From Streptomyces sp. NRRL F-5727 (lineage in GTDB: Bacteria; Actinomycetota; Actinomycetes; Streptomycetales; Streptomycetaceae), in assembly GCF_000719555.1 (NCBI RefSeq), contig NZ_JOGX01000025.1:16655-80654 (forward strand): a stretch of DNA of 64,000 bases, read 5' to 3'. The position numbers and the translations under genes were made by a program. The notes under the pieces are model-generated. The model had not been told where the DNA came from and ran no database searches. It worked only from the letters and a program-made list of their open reading frames with translations. Shown in pieces: positions 33,560 to 50,208 of the stretch. Numbering within the stretch: position 1 is the first letter of the stretch; each line of letters starts with the position of its first letter.

Positions 33560-34786
33560 TCAGTCGCGGGCCTCGGCCAGCAGCTTCTGGATCCGGGACA
33601 CGCCCTCGACCAGGTCCTCGTCACCGAGCGCGTACGAAAGACGCAGGTAGCCGGGGGTGCCGAACGCCTCGCCGGGGACGACCGCGACCTCGGCCTCGTC
33701 CAGGATCAGCGCGGCCAGCTCGACCGAGGTCTCCGGGCGCTTGCCGCGGATCTCCTTGCCGAGCAGCCCCTTCACCGACGGGTACACGTAGAACGCGCCC
33801 TCGGGGGTCGGGCAGACGACGCCCTCGATCTCGTTGAGCATCCGCACGATGGTCTGGCGGCGGCGGTCGAACGCCCGGCCCATCTCCTCCACCGCGTCCA
33901 GGTTCCCGGAGACGGCGGCCAGCGCGGCGACCTGGGCCACGTTGGAGACGTTGGAGGTGGCGTGCGACTGCAGGTTGGTCGCGGCCTTCACGACGTCCTT
34001 CGGGCCGATGATCCAGCCCACGCGCCAGCCCGTCATCGCGTACGTCTTGGCGACGCCGTTGACCACGATGCACTTGTCGCGCAGCTCCGGCAGGACGGCC
34101 GGCAGCGAGGCGGCGGTGGCACCGCCGTAGACCAGGTGCTCGTAGATCTCGTCGGTGAGGACCCACAGGCCGTGCTCGACGGCCCAGCGGCCGATCGCCT
34201 CGGTCTCGGCCTCGCTGTAGACGGCGCCGGTCGGGTTCGACGGCGAGACGAAGAGGACGACCTTCGTCCGCTCCGTGCGGGCCGCCTCCAGCTGCTCCAC
34301 CGAGACGCGGTAGCCGGTGGTCTCGTCGGCGACGACCTCCACCGGGACACCGCCGGCGAGGCGGATCGACTCCGGGTAGGTGGTCCAGTACGGGGCGGGG
34401 ACGATGACCTCGTCGCCCGGGTCGAGGATCGCGGCGAACGCCTCGTAGATCGCCTGCTTGCCGCCGTTGGTCACCAGGACCTGCGAGGCGTCGACCTCGT
34501 AGCCGGAGTCGCGGAGCGTCTTGGCGGCGATCGCGGCCTTCAGCTCGGGCAGGCCGCCGGCCGGCGTGTAGCGGTGGTACTTCGGGTCCTTGCACGCCTC
34601 GACGGCCGCGTCGACGATGTAGTCGGGGGTCGGGAAATCGGGCTCACCGGCGCCGAAACCGATCACCGGACGCCCGGCGGCCTTGAGGGCCTTGGCCTTG
34701 GCGTCGACGGCGAGGGTGGCGGACTCGGAGATCGCACCGATCCGGGCGGAGACCCGACGCTCGGTGGGAGGGGTAGCAGCGCTCAT
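33560..34786 (-). CDS. aspC: pyridoxal-phosphate aspartate aminotransferase
   Basis: Class I/II aminotransferase, 408 residues. [48 protein letters not shown] and the PLP lysine in [17 protein letters not shown] are diagnostic of the aspartate/prephenate group. It interconverts aspartate and oxaloacetate, and may also act on prephenate. ATG 34786 is the likely start; an upstream GTG adds 12 poor residues. Its place between add and tRNA-Trp/secE is conserved in Streptomyces. Confidence 0.93.
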   Translation of the reverse strand: MSAATPPTERRVSARIGAISESATLAVDAKAKALKAAGRPVIGFGAGEPDFPTPDYIVDAAVEACKDPKYHRYTPAGGLPELKAAIAAKTLRDSGYEVDASQVLVTNGGKQAIYEAFAAILDPGDEVIVPAPYWTTYPESIRLAGGVPVEVVADETTGYRVSVEQLEAARTERTKVVLFVSPSNPTGAVYSEAETEAIGRWAVEHGLWVLTDEIYEHLVYGGATAASLPAVLPELRDKCIVVNGVAKTYAMTGWRVGWIIGPKDVVKAATNLQSHATSNVSNVAQVAALAAVSGNLDAVEEMGRAFDRRRQTIVRMLNEIEGVVCPTPEGAFYVYPSVKGLLGKEIRGKRPETSVELAALILDEAEVAVVPGEAFGTPGYLRLSYALGDEDLVEGVSRIQKLLAEARD

Positions 34787-34989
34787 ACGGCCATCGTCCC
34801 AGACCGTTTCCCGGCCCGGCACACAGGTTTCAGGGAGCGGACAGGAGCGGTCGACAGCGGTCGGGAACAGACCCGTCGGCAGGTCGTCGGGGTTCCTGTT
34901 CGACGAGAGGCCCCAAGACCACGTACACTCACTCCTCGTTGGCCCGCACCGACCCGATCACTGATGGGGTAGGTTGGGGGACACCGCAA

Positions 34990-35062
34990 AGGGTCGTAGC
35001 TCAATTGGTAGAGCACCGGTCTCCAAAACCGGCGGTTGGGGGTTCAAGTCCCTCCGGCCCTG
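34990..35062 (+). tRNA. tRNA-Trp (CCA)
   Basis: 73 bases. Acceptor AGGGTCG pairs with CGGCCCT (35055-35061). Anticodon loop CTCCAAA with CCA at 35023-35025. T loop GGTTCAAGTCC. Lies 103 bases before secE, as in most actinobacteria. Confidence 0.97.
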
Positions 35063-35165
35063 CTACACACACCGCCAGGTGTTGTGCGCATGTACGTACT
35101 TCATTGCACCGCCGTGCGGCTCCACCCGGGCGCGGCACGGCCGACCCGGAATCAGGTGAGAGATC

Positions 35166-35453
35166 GTGACGGACGCCGTAGGCTCCATCGACATGCCTGA
35201 TGCCGAAGACGACGCGTCGGAGTCGAAGAAGAAGGGCCGCAAGGGCGGCAAGCGCGGGAAGAAGGGCCCCCTGGGCCGTCTCGCCGTTTTCTACCGCCAG
35301 ATCGTCGCGGAGCTCCGCAAGGTCGTCTGGCCCACGCGCAGCCAGCTGACCTCGTACACCACCGTCGTGATCGTCTTCGTGGTCGTGATGATCGGCCTGG
35401 TCACCGTGATTGACTTTGGCTTCCAGGAAGCAGTCAAGTACGTCTTCGGCTGA
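35166..35453 (+). CDS. secE: preprotein translocase subunit SecE
   Basis: A 95-residue clamp subunit of the SecYEG channel. An acidic then lysine-rich N-terminus ([15 protein letters not shown]) precedes the conserved amphipathic helix [15 protein letters not shown] and one membrane helix (about 66-86). GTG 35166 start. Co-transcribed with nusG 44 bases downstream. Confidence 0.95.
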   Translation: MTDAVGSIDMPDAEDDASESKKKGRKGGKRGKKGPLGRLAVFYRQIVAELRKVVWPTRSQLTSYTTVVIVFVVVMIGLVTVIDFGFQEAVKYVFG

Positions 35454-35497
35454 CTTTTTGTTCCACCCCATCTGTATCGCAGGAAGAAGCAGCCACC

Positions 35498-36388
35498 GTG
35501 TCTGACGCGAACCTGAACGACGCCTTCGAGTCCGAGCCCGTCGAGGACGAGCTGGACGCCATCGAGGCCGCCGACGAGGACGAGGACCAGGCCGAGGCTG
35601 CGGACGCCGCGGCGGAAGAGGCCGCCGAGGACTCCGCCGTCGAGGACGCCGAGGACGACGAGTCCGAGCCCGCCGACGAGGTCGAGGAGACCGACGAGGA
35701 CGAGGCCGCCGAGACCGAGGCCGAGGCCGACGTCGAGGAGACCGAGGAGGAGGCCGAGCCGGCCGCCCCGGTCGACCCCGTCGCCGCGCTCCGCGAGGAA
35801 CTGCGCACCCTGCCCGGCGAGTGGTACGTCATCCACACCTACGCGGGCTACGAGAAGCGCGTGAAGGCCAACCTGGAGCAGCGCGCCGTCTCGCTCAACG
35901 TCGAGGACTTCATCTACCAGGCCGAGGTGCCCGAGGAAGAGATCGTCCAGATCAAGGGCGGCGAGCGGAAGAACGTCAAGCAGAACAAGCTCCCCGGCTA
36001 CGTCCTCGTCCGCATGGACCTGACGAACGAGTCCTGGGGCGTCGTCCGCAACACCCCCGGCGTCACCGGCTTCGTGGGCAACGCCTACGACCCGTACCCG
36101 CTGACCCTGGACGAGATCGTCAAGATGCTCGCCCCGGAGGCCGAGGAGAAGGCCGCCCGCGAGGCCGCCGAGGCCGAGGGCAAGCCGGCTCCGGCCCGCA
36201 AGCTGGAGGTCCAGGTCCTCGACTTCGAGGTCGGCGACTCGGTCACCGTCACCGACGGCCCCTTCGCCACCCTCCAGGCCACGATCAACGAGATCAACCC
36301 GGACTCGAAGAAGGTCAAGGGTCTCGTCGAGATCTTCGGTCGCGAGACCCCGGTCGAGCTCAGCTTCGACCAGATCCAGAAGAACTGA
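35498..36388 (+). CDS. nusG: transcription termination/antitermination factor NusG
   Basis: Binds RNA polymerase and couples it to the ribosome or Rho. The 296-residue product has a long acidic N-terminal extension (residues 1-90, runs of E and D) typical of Streptomyces, then the NGN domain ([22 protein letters not shown] ... [23 protein letters not shown]) and the KOW domain ([23 protein letters not shown]). GTG 35498 with AGGAAG upstream. Confidence 0.96.
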   Translation: MSDANLNDAFESEPVEDELDAIEAADEDEDQAEAADAAAEEAAEDSAVEDAEDDESEPADEVEETDEDEAAETEAEADVEETEEEAEPAAPVDPVAALREELRTLPGEWYVIHTYAGYEKRVKANLEQRAVSLNVEDFIYQAEVPEEEIVQIKGGERKNVKQNKLPGYVLVRMDLTNESWGVVRNTPGVTGFVGNAYDPYPLTLDEIVKMLAPEAEEKAAREAAEAEGKPAPARKLEVQVLDFEVGDSVTVTDGPFATLQATINEINPDSKKVKGLVEIFGRETPVELSFDQIQKN

Positions 36389-36420
36389 TCGTTCTCGGGA
36401 TCCAGCACAGATTTCCGGAC

Positions 36421-36453
36421 AGGTCAGAGGGGCTGCCACAGCCCCTCTGACCT
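36421..36453 (+). terminator. secE-nusG operon terminator
   Basis: A 15 bp perfect stem AGGTCAGAGGGGCTG with its complement, loop CCA, then CTCGGTTTTT. A classic intrinsic terminator. Confidence 0.92.
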
Positions 36454-36462
36454 GCTCGGTTT

Positions 36463-36490
36463 TTGGACGCGCAGCTATACCCGTTATCGT
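36463..36490 (+). promoter_or_regulatory. possible rplKA promoter
   Basis: TTGGAC at 36463-36468, 16 bases, then TATCGT at 36485-36490. It lies right after the nusG terminator and 72 bases before rplK, where a new promoter is needed. Confidence 0.35.
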
Positions 36491-36561
36491 TGTGCGGTAT
36501 GCCTCCATCCGGATGACCGGATGGATCGGCTGAAAACTCTCACTAGGACCCGGAGAGAGCT

Positions 36562-36996
36562 ATGCCTCCCAAGAAGAAGAAGGTCACGGGGCTTATCAAG
36601 CTCCAGATCAACGCCGGTGCGGCCAACCCGGCCCCGCCGGTCGGCCCCGCGCTCGGCCAGCACGGCGTCAACATCATGGAGTTCTGCAAGGCCTACAACG
36701 CCGCGACCGAGTCGCAGCGTGGCTGGGTGATCCCGGTGGAGATCACGGTCTACGAGGACCGTTCCTTCACCTTCATCACCAAGACCCCGCCGGCCGCCAA
36801 GATGATCCTCAAGGCCGCGGGCGTGGAGAAGGGCTCCGGCGAGCCGCACAAGACCAAGGTCGCCAAGATCACCGAGGCGCAGGTCCGCGAGATCGCCACC
36901 ACCAAGATGCCCGACCTCAACGCGAACGACCTGGACGCCGCGTCGAAGATCATCGCCGGCACCGCCCGTTCCATGGGCATCACGGTCGAGGGCTGA
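36562..36996 (+). CDS. rplK: 50S ribosomal protein L11
   Basis: The 144-residue protein of the GTPase-associated centre. [38 protein letters not shown] is the family start, and the rRNA-binding C-terminal domain is complete. GGAGAG precedes ATG. Together with rplA it forms the L11 operon, expected to be autoregulated by L1. Confidence 0.97.
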
Positions 36997-37078
36997 TCAC
37001 CCCCCTCGTGACCTCAGTGGTAGGGCCAGCGCTTGGCCCGCACCACGACTCCACAACCTGAAACACACAGGAGCAGAA

Positions 37079-37807
37079 GTGAAGCGCAGCAAGTCCCTCC
37101 GCGCTGCGGACGCCAAGGTCGACCGGGAGAAGCTCTACGCTCCCCTCGAGGCCGTCCGCCTTGCCAAGGAGACCTCCACCACGAAGTTCGACGGCACCGT
37201 CGAGGTCGCCTTCCGCCTGGGTGTCGACCCGCGCAAGGCCGACCAGATGGTCCGTGGCACCGTGAACCTCCCGCACGGCACCGGCAAGACCGCCCGGGTC
37301 CTGGTCTTCGCGACCGGTGAGCGTGCCGAGGCCGCGGTCGCCGCGGGCGCCGACATCGTCGGCTCCGACGAGCTGATCGACGAGATCGCCAAGGGCAACC
37401 GCCTGAACGAGTTCGACGCCGTGGTCGCCACCCCGGACCTCATGGGCAAGGTCGGCCGCCTCGGCCGCGTGCTCGGTCCGCGTGGTCTCATGCCGAACCC
37501 GAAGACCGGCACCGTGACCCCCGATGTCGCCAAGGCTGTCAACGACATCAAGGGCGGCAAGATCGAGTTCCGCGTCGACAAGCACTCGAACCTGCACTTC
37601 ATCATCGGCAAGACGTCCTTCGACGACACGCAGCTGGTGGAGAACTACGGCGCGGCCCTGGAGGAGATCCTCCGTCTGAAGCCGTCCGCCGCCAAGGGCC
37701 GCTACATCAAGAAGGCCGCCATCAGCACCACGATGGGCCCCGGCATCCCGGTCGACTCGAACCGCACCCGTAACCTCCTCGTCGAGGAGGACCCGGCCGC
37801 GGTCTGA
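37079..37807 (+). CDS. rplA: 50S ribosomal protein L1
   Basis: The 242-residue protein of the L1 stalk and translational repressor of the L11 operon. [52 protein letters not shown] and [19 protein letters not shown] are the family signatures. GTG 37079 with AGGAG upstream. Followed by a strong terminator. Confidence 0.97.
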   Translation: MKRSKSLRAADAKVDREKLYAPLEAVRLAKETSTTKFDGTVEVAFRLGVDPRKADQMVRGTVNLPHGTGKTARVLVFATGERAEAAVAAGADIVGSDELIDEIAKGNRLNEFDAVVATPDLMGKVGRLGRVLGPRGLMPNPKTGTVTPDVAKAVNDIKGGKIEFRVDKHSNLHFIIGKTSFDDTQLVENYGAALEEILRLKPSAAKGRYIKKAAISTTMGPGIPVDSNRTRNLLVEEDPAAV

Positions 37808-37837
37808 GCCCTTCCGGCTTAGAGGCAGTCAGTCCTG

Positions 37838-37879
37838 AAGCCGCCCCCCTTTCCTCTCCGGAGGAACGGGGGGCGGCTT
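37838..37879 (+). terminator. L11 operon terminator
   Basis: AAGCCGCCCCCC pairs with GGGGGGCGGCTT (12 bp) around an 18-base loop, followed by TATTT. Confidence 0.9.
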
Positions 37880-37927
37880 TATTTGCGTCTCTCTCTGTCG
37901 CAGGGGTGCGTTACGGTTCGAGAGAAC

Positions 37928-37957
37928 GCAAAGACGAAGATCGCAAAGACGAAGATC
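37928..37957 (+). repeat. 15 bp tandem repeat upstream of the lipoprotein gene
   Basis: GCAAAGACGAAGATC occurs twice in direct tandem, AT-richer than its surroundings, ending 19 bases before the ATG. Its position between likely promoter and start suggests an operator or mRNA-level element. Confidence 0.6.
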
Positions 37958-37975
37958 AAGGGGTGGGGAACACCT

Positions 37976-38905
37976 ATGGGCAAGTCGACCTGGAAGCGCG
38001 CCGGCGTCGCGCTCACCGCCGCGGGCCTCGTGGCGGGCCTGGCGGGCTGTAACGACGGCGACGGCAAGGCGGCGGGCACGGCGAAGGCCGGGGACGTCAC
38101 GCAGGTGCTGACGGCGGCGTACGAGAAGACCTCGGCGGCCAAGGCGGCCAAGGTCACGATGACCATGAGCCTGGAGGGCGTCGGCGCCGAGTCCGGCACC
38201 ATGGAGATGTCCGGCGTCCAGGGCTGGGACCCCATGGTCATGGACTACACGATCAAGGGCTCCATGCTCAGCGCCGGCAACCCCGACGCTCCGGAGCAGA
38301 TGCGCATGCTGATGCTCGACAACGTCATGTACATGGACATGGGCGAGAAGCAGGCCGCCGAGATGGACGGCAAGCGCTGGATGAAGCTGGACATGAAGGC
38401 GGCGGCCGAGGCCTCCGGCGACAAGTCCCTCCAGAAGGCCATGACCGGCAACCTGGACCAGATGAACCAGGACCCGGCGCAGCAGCTCGCCCTCCTGCTG
38501 GACTCCCCGGACCTGAAGCACGTCGGTGCCGAGAAGGTCAACGGCATGGAGACCCAGCACTACAAGGGCACGCTCACCTTCGAGCAGATGCTGAAGGCCA
38601 ACAAGTCGATGGAGCTCCTCACCAAGGAGGAGCACGACCAGCTCATCGAGAACATGAAGAAGACCGGTCTCAAGGGCTACGACACCGAGGTCTGGGTCGA
38701 CGAGAACGGCTACCCGGCCCGTATGGACATCGCCATGGAGATGGCCGAGGGCAAGATGAACCTCCGCGCCGACTACAGCGACTACGGCACCAAGGCCGCC
38801 GTCCAGGCGCCGCCGGCCGACGAGACCGTGGACCTGTTCCAGATGCTCAAGGACATGGGCGAGGGCCTCGAGGACGCCGGGGACGCCGCGGGCGCTCAGG
38901 GCTGA
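37976..38905 (+). CDS. LppX/LprG-like lipoprotein
   Basis: A 309-residue exported lipoprotein. The signal peptide 1-24 ends in the lipobox LAGC with Cys25. The mature part is a helix-grip type fold rich in Met and Lys (VTMTMSLEGVGAESGTMEMSG, YKGTLTFEQML, YDTEVWVDENGYPARMDIAMEM), as in LppX_LprAFG proteins that carry lipids in mycobacteria. It sits between rplA and rplJ, a conserved position in Streptomyces, where lipoprotein genes interrupt the ribosomal operons. Substrate unknown. ATG 37976 follows GGGGTGGGG. Confidence 0.82.
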   Translation: MGKSTWKRAGVALTAAGLVAGLAGCNDGDGKAAGTAKAGDVTQVLTAAYEKTSAAKAAKVTMTMSLEGVGAESGTMEMSGVQGWDPMVMDYTIKGSMLSAGNPDAPEQMRMLMLDNVMYMDMGEKQAAEMDGKRWMKLDMKAAAEASGDKSLQKAMTGNLDQMNQDPAQQLALLLDSPDLKHVGAEKVNGMETQHYKGTLTFEQMLKANKSMELLTKEEHDQLIENMKKTGLKGYDTEVWVDENGYPARMDIAMEMAEGKMNLRADYSDYGTKAAVQAPPADETVDLFQMLKDMGEGLEDAGDAAGAQG

Positions 38906-38906
38906 T

Positions 38907-38936
38907 TTGCCCCTGACGCACGACGTCACGTACTCT
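38907..38936 (+). promoter_or_regulatory. candidate rplJL promoter
   Basis: TTGCCC at 38907-38912, 18 bases, then TACTCT at 38931-38936, directly ahead of the L10 leader. Resembles a HrdB-type vegetative promoter. Confidence 0.45.
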
Positions 38937-38941
38937 TCCAC

Positions 38942-39110
38942 AGAAGCCAAAGACCGCTGGTCGTTGCTGTGCCCCTACCGGGTGCGGTGGCCGAAGGATC
39001 CGCTGACTGCGGACGACCCGCGCAGGTGACTGTGGAGAGTTCCCGGATGTTCCGTCCGGTCGAGCTGAGCCCCGTGCGCCTGCGCCCGGGGCGTTTTCGT
39101 TTGTTCAGCC
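38942..39110 (+). ncRNA. L10 leader, autoregulatory mRNA region of rplJL
   Basis: Structured leader of the L10 operon. It holds the expected early stem around GACCGCTGGTC, the GGTGACTGTGGAGAG segment bound by the L10-L12 complex in related leaders, and a 3' terminator hairpin. Recognised from position and these motifs; folding was not computed. Confidence 0.72.
39069..39092 (+). terminator. attenuator hairpin in the L10 leader
   Basis: GCCCCG pairs with CGGGGC around a GC-rich loop, followed by GTTTTCGTTTG. Lies 62 bases before rplJ, so it likely stops transcription when L10 is in excess. Confidence 0.7.
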
Positions 39111-39153
39111 CCTTCTGAGCGGTCCTCATCACCCGGAAGGAGGCGAACGCACT

Positions 39154-39684
39154 ATGCCGACGCCCAACAAGGCTGCATCGGTGGCCGAGCTCACGGACCA
39201 GTTCCGCAGCTCCAACGCCGCCGTGCTGACCGAGTACCGGGGTCTCACCGTCGCGCAGCTCAAGACGCTGCGTCGCTCGCTCGGTGAGAACGCCCAGTAC
39301 GCCGTGGTGAAGAACACGCTGACCAAGATCGCGGCCAACGAGGCCGGGATCACCGCACTGGACGAGCACTTCGCTGGTCCGACCGCGGTCGCCTTCGTCA
39401 CCGGTGACCCGGTGGAGTCGGCGAAGGCCCTGCGTGACTTCGCCAAGGAGAACCCGAACCTCATCATCAAGGCCGGTGTCCTTGACGGTAAGGCTCTCTC
39501 CGCCGACGACATCAAGAAGCTTGCGGACCTCGAGTCCCGCGAGGTTCTGCTCAGCAAGCTGGCCGGCGCCTTCAAGGGCAAGCAGTCCCAGGCTGCTCAG
39601 CTCTTCCAGGCTCTGCCGTCGAAGCTCGTCCGCACCGTGGACGCGCTCCGTGCCAAGCAGGCCGAGCAGGGCGGTGCCGAGTAA
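39154..39684 (+). CDS. rplJ: 50S ribosomal protein L10
   Basis: The 176-residue stalk base protein that anchors L7/L12 and represses its own operon. [27 protein letters not shown] and [14 protein letters not shown] are typical. AAGGAGG lies nine bases before ATG 39154. Confidence 0.97.
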   Translation: MPTPNKAASVAELTDQFRSSNAAVLTEYRGLTVAQLKTLRRSLGENAQYAVVKNTLTKIAANEAGITALDEHFAGPTAVAFVTGDPVESAKALRDFAKENPNLIIKAGVLDGKALSADDIKKLADLESREVLLSKLAGAFKGKQSQAAQLFQALPSKLVRTVDALRAKQAEQGGAE

Positions 39685-39795
39685 TTCGGCTCGCGCATTG
39701 ATCCGCGCCGCCTAGTGCGCGGGTCGTAGCGGGCCGTTACGCCCGCCTCTATAGACACATCGGCACCTGCCGAATTAGTGGAAGGATCGCCCATC

Positions 39796-40182
39796 ATGGC
39801 GAAGCTCTCTCAGGACGACCTCCTCGCCCAGTTCGAGGAGATGACCCTCATCGAGCTCTCCGAGTTCGTGAAGGCCTTCGAGGAGAAGTTCGACGTCACC
39901 GCCGCCGCGGCCGTCGCCGTTGCCGCCCCCGCCGCCGGTGGTGGCGACGCCGCCGGTGCGGCCGAGGAGCAGGACGAGTTCGACGTCATCCTCGAGGGTG
40001 CCGGCGACAAGAAGATCCAGGTCATCAAGGTCGTGCGCGAGCTCACCTCCCTGGGCCTCAAGGAGGCCAAGGACCTCGTCGACGGCACCCCGAAGCCGGT
40101 CCTCGAGAAGGTCGCGAAGGACGCCGCCGAGAAGGCCGCCGAGGCCCTCAAGGGCGCCGGCGCCACCGTCACGGTCAAGTAA
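39796..40182 (+). CDS. rplL: 50S ribosomal protein L7/L12
   Basis: The 128-residue stalk protein that recruits translation factors. N-terminal dimer domain, alanine-rich hinge ([19 protein letters not shown]) and C-terminal domain [26 protein letters not shown] are all present. GAAGGA precedes ATG 39796. Confidence 0.97.
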   Translation: MAKLSQDDLLAQFEEMTLIELSEFVKAFEEKFDVTAAAAVAVAAPAAGGGDAAGAAEEQDEFDVILEGAGDKKIQVIKVVRELTSLGLKEAKDLVDGTPKPVLEKVAKDAAEKAAEALKGAGATVTVK

Positions 40183-40233
40183 GACCGTTTCGGCTCGCTG
40201 AGCTGACTCTCGCCCCCGTGTAACGCGGAGGCA

Positions 40234-40271
40234 CCGAAAGGCGATCATCCATCTGGGTGGTCGCCTTTCGG
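40234..40271 (+). terminator. hairpin after rplL
   Basis: CCGAAAGGCGA pairs with TCGCCTTTCGG (11 bp) around a 16-base loop, then CGTT. Probably trims most L12 transcripts before rpoB. Confidence 0.7.
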
Positions 40272-40518
40272 CGTTCCCGGGACCCGCGTGGCGGGGGTCG
40301 TACGGGTCTCCGGAAGCGGAGTATGGTGATCTTCGCCGTGCGCCGCTCGCAGGCGGGGGCCTTGACGAACGGCACGCCGCGCGCAATTCTCAGGACGCGT
40401 CGTCACAACGATCCGTTTCCGAGGCATGGATCGACGACCGAACGGGCAGTATCGAGGTGCGCCGCACGGCGCGAGTACCGCGGAGTTGAGAGCAACGAGG
40501 GTCGCGAAGCAGTCGCCC

Positions 40519-40547
40519 TGGACATCAGTGGGCCAAGTGGCTACACT
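40519..40547 (+). promoter_or_regulatory. candidate rpoBC promoter
   Basis: TGGACA (40519-40524), 17 bases, TACACT (40542-40547): close to the HrdB consensus. It lies 180 bases before rpoB in a 546-base gap (40183-40728) that otherwise holds only the rplL terminator and leader RNA. Confidence 0.6.
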
Positions 40548-40728
40548 GACCCTTTGCGCTGCCTGTTAGCTGCCCCCTGCCCGTCACCAGGGGCATACCT
40601 TCGCATCAGCTTCGTGGACCGACCCCGTCTGACCTGGCCTTTTGGTCACTTCAGGAAACGTCTGCCGTGAAGCGTTGCTGGGGACCGGTACGCGCGTAGT
40701 GAGTCCGAGCCCTCGGAAGGACCCCCTC

Positions 40729-44211
<3,483 letters not shown>

Positions 44212-44309
44212 CGGGAGTCCGGCGGGCCTTGAGTGATCAAGGCCCGCCGGCCCCAGGACCCCCGTATCAGACCCCACAGCCTTACAACCCTGAGAGGGAT
44301 TGACGCATA

Positions 44310-48209
<3,900 letters not shown>

Positions 48210-48222
48210 GCGAGTCGCTTGA

Positions 48223-48261
48223 CCGAAGGGCGGTCACCCCGTGGGGGTGACCGCCCTTCGG
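48223..48261 (+). terminator. rpoBC terminator
   Basis: An 18 bp perfect stem (CCGAAGGGCGGTCACCCC and complement), loop GTG, then GCTTTTC. It also marks the boundary with the phage-tail cluster, whose last gene ends 6 bases later on the other strand. Confidence 0.95.
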
Positions 48262-48266
48262 GCTTT

Positions 48267-48530
48267 TCACCGGCCGGCCAGCTCCCAGAGGGCGACCAGC
48301 GCGCCCGCGCTCGCGGTGAGGGCGGCGATGGAGGCCAGGGGCCAGCGGGCGCGTTCCAGGTCGTCGAGCCTGGCCTCGTGGTCGGCGAGCTGCTTGTCGG
48401 TCTGGTCGCTGCGCTGGACGAGCAGGGCGAGCGAGCCGTCGACGCGGGCGAAGCCGGCTTCGAGGGTGCCGCGGAGCCGCTCCAGTTCGAGTGCGACCGC
48501 GACCGGGTCGTTCGGGTCAGCCTCGGTCAT
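48267..48530 (-). CDS. small coiled-coil membrane protein, XhlA/holin-associated type
   Basis: An 87-residue protein. A long helix with heptads (ELERLRGTLEAGFARVDGSLALLVQRSDQTDKQLADHEARLDDLER) ends in one membrane helix (about 65-84). This is the layout of XhlA-like lysis accessory proteins. It overlaps the holin-like gene by 14 bases. Last gene of the tail cluster. Confidence 0.7.
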   Translation of the reverse strand: MTEADPNDPVAVALELERLRGTLEAGFARVDGSLALLVQRSDQTDKQLADHEARLDDLERARWPLASIAALTASAGALVALWELAGR

Positions 48531-48750
48531 CGGCGCCGCCCTGTTCCGTCCGCAGCCAGGAGGGCAGCAGGAGCTGGACGGCGGGGACCGCCATGGCCCG
48601 GGTGAGGCCGCCGGCGACGGCGAGCGCGCCGGCCACCCAGGGCAGGGTGGCGGGGATCCCGGAGGCGTCGACGAGCGCGGGCAGGACGAGGGCGAGGGCG
48701 ACGGCGGTCTGCAGCACGGTGCGGGCCGTGCGCTTCGCGGCTTCGGACAT
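48517..48750 (-). CDS. holin-like small membrane protein
   Basis: A 77-residue protein with two hydrophobic helices (about 10-28 and 36-60) and a charged C-terminus with LPSWLRTEQGG. Next to the amidase, so it is probably the holin that lets the enzyme reach the wall. Confidence 0.72.
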   Translation of the reverse strand: MSEAAKRTARTVLQTAVALALVLPALVDASGIPATLPWVAGALAVAGGLTRAMAVPAVQLLLPSWLRTEQGGADDRG

Positions 48751-48782
48751 GGGGGGTCTCTCCTTGGGGGATCGCTACGGGA

Positions 48783-49712
48783 TCACTTGGTGTACGGGAC
48801 CTTCAGGGCGTTCCAGGAGGCGGCGCCGGGCCAGCCGTCGGCGTCGGCGCCGCGGAAGCCGAGCTTGCGCTGCCAGGCCGCGTACGACTGGCGGTCGGCC
48901 TCGGACCAGCGGGGGCCGGGTCCGACCCGGTAGCGGCCGCAGCCCTCGGCCATGAGGCGGCGGCCCATCGCCGTGATCACCGGGGAGCTGGGGGCGGTCC
49001 GGAAGAACGACGTGCCGGGGAAGGGGTGGTACCTCGGGGCGGCGGGCTGCGCGGGGGCGGTCGGCCGGGCGGCGGGGGCGGCGCCGAGCCGCTTCCGCAC
49101 CCGGTCGCGCATCCCCGGCATGCCGAAGCCCTTGGGGTCGCTCTTCCAGTCGGACCACTCCAGGTGGCCGATGACGGACCTGGCGCCCCAGCCGTGGGCC
49201 CGGCAGAGCGCGGCGGAGACCCGCTCGATCGCGTCGAGCTGGGCGGCCGGCCAGGGGTCGGTGCCGTTGCCGAGGTTGACGCACTCGAAGCCGTAGAAGC
49301 GGGAGTTGCCGTCGACGGCGCCGGGGCTGCCCTGGTGCTCGCGGGGGGCCGGCGGCCGGTCGCCGTACGCCTCGGTGACGACGGCCCGCAGCACGGACGG
49401 GTCGCCGCCGCCGGCGTGGTTGGCGCGCCCGTTCGCGACCAGGTGGACGGTGCCGTCCTTGGTGATCACGCCGTGGCAGAGCGGGCCGGGGAGGCTGTCG
49501 TAGCCGTCGAAGCACAGCGCGACGGAGGACGCGGTGCCGCTGGACACGGTGTGGTGGATCATGACGCCGGAGACGGGGCCCCAGGCGCCGGTGTGGTTGC
49601 GGTGGTGGGTGCGCCAGCCGGGGTGCTCGACGACGGTGACGCCTTCGGCGCGGAGCGCGGCGAGGAGCCGGTCCGCGGAGAGGGGAGTGGCCAACTGTTC
49701 TCCTCCAGACAT
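48783..49712 (-). CDS. N-acetylmuramoyl-L-alanine amidase, phage endolysin
   Basis: Cuts the amide bond between MurNAc and the stem peptide. The 309-residue product has an amidase_2 domain of about 30-205 with VMIHHTVSS (zinc His53), LCHGVITKDGTVHLVANGRANHAGG and VIGHLEWSDWKSDP (third metal ligand), a proline/alanine linker, and a C-terminal repeat ending WSEADRQSYAAWQRKLGFRGADADGWPG that resembles a peptidoglycan-binding module of actinophage lysins. No signal peptide, so it depends on the holin. Confidence 0.9.
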   Translation of the reverse strand: MSGGEQLATPLSADRLLAALRAEGVTVVEHPGWRTHHRNHTGAWGPVSGVMIHHTVSSGTASSVALCFDGYDSLPGPLCHGVITKDGTVHLVANGRANHAGGGDPSVLRAVVTEAYGDRPPAPREHQGSPGAVDGNSRFYGFECVNLGNGTDPWPAAQLDAIERVSAALCRAHGWGARSVIGHLEWSDWKSDPKGFGMPGMRDRVRKRLGAAPAARPTAPAQPAAPRYHPFPGTSFFRTAPSSPVITAMGRRLMAEGCGRYRVGPGPRWSEADRQSYAAWQRKLGFRGADADGWPGAASWNALKVPYTK

Positions 49713-49766
49713 GCGAAGGCCCCGGCCGTCGGCGGCGCGGGGCGGGCGTGCGGGGTGGTGCGGGTG

Positions 49767-50174
49767 TTACGGGGCGGGCTCCGGTTCCGGCGCCGGCCCG
49801 GGCTCCGGTGCGGGGGCCGGGGCCCAGGTGGCGCAGAGCGCGGCGGCGGCGGCCCGGCGGGTCTCGAAGTCGGCCAGCGCGGCGGCGACGGCCCGGACGA
49901 CCGCCGCCGGGTCGGGCACGGCCGGGCGGCCGTTCGTCGGCTGGACCATGGCGAGGCCGTGGCCGCGGAGCTGGGCGCCGCCCTCGCCGGCCTCGACGAC
50001 CTGGGCGGAGACGTACACCGCCGGGTACTCGCCGGTCATCGGGTCGAGCTGCAGCGGGCCGCCGAGGGTGTTGTCGTACAGGCGCAGGTCGACGGTGTGG
50101 CCGTCCGCGGCGACGGTGCCGCGGCCCGCGTAGTCGATCTCGACGCCCCAGGGCTGGTTCGGGTCGGGGATCAC
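49767..50174 (-). CDS. tail accessory protein with a proline/glutamate tail
   Basis: A 135-residue protein from GTG. The first half (PWGVEIDYAGRGTVAADGHTVDLRLYDNTLGGPLQLDPM) is beta-rich, the middle is helical, and the end is a PAPEPGPAPEPEPAP repeat. Unrecognised. Lies between fibre-related and lysis genes, so perhaps a tail-tip decoration. Confidence 0.6.
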   Translation of the reverse strand: MIPDPNQPWGVEIDYAGRGTVAADGHTVDLRLYDNTLGGPLQLDPMTGEYPAVYVSAQVVEAGEGGAQLRGHGLAMVQPTNGRPAVPDPAAVVRAVAAALADFETRRAAAAALCATWAPAPAPEPGPAPEPEPAP

Positions 50175-50208
50175 GGGTGCTGTCCTCTCTCGGTGGGGCG
50201 GGGCGGGG

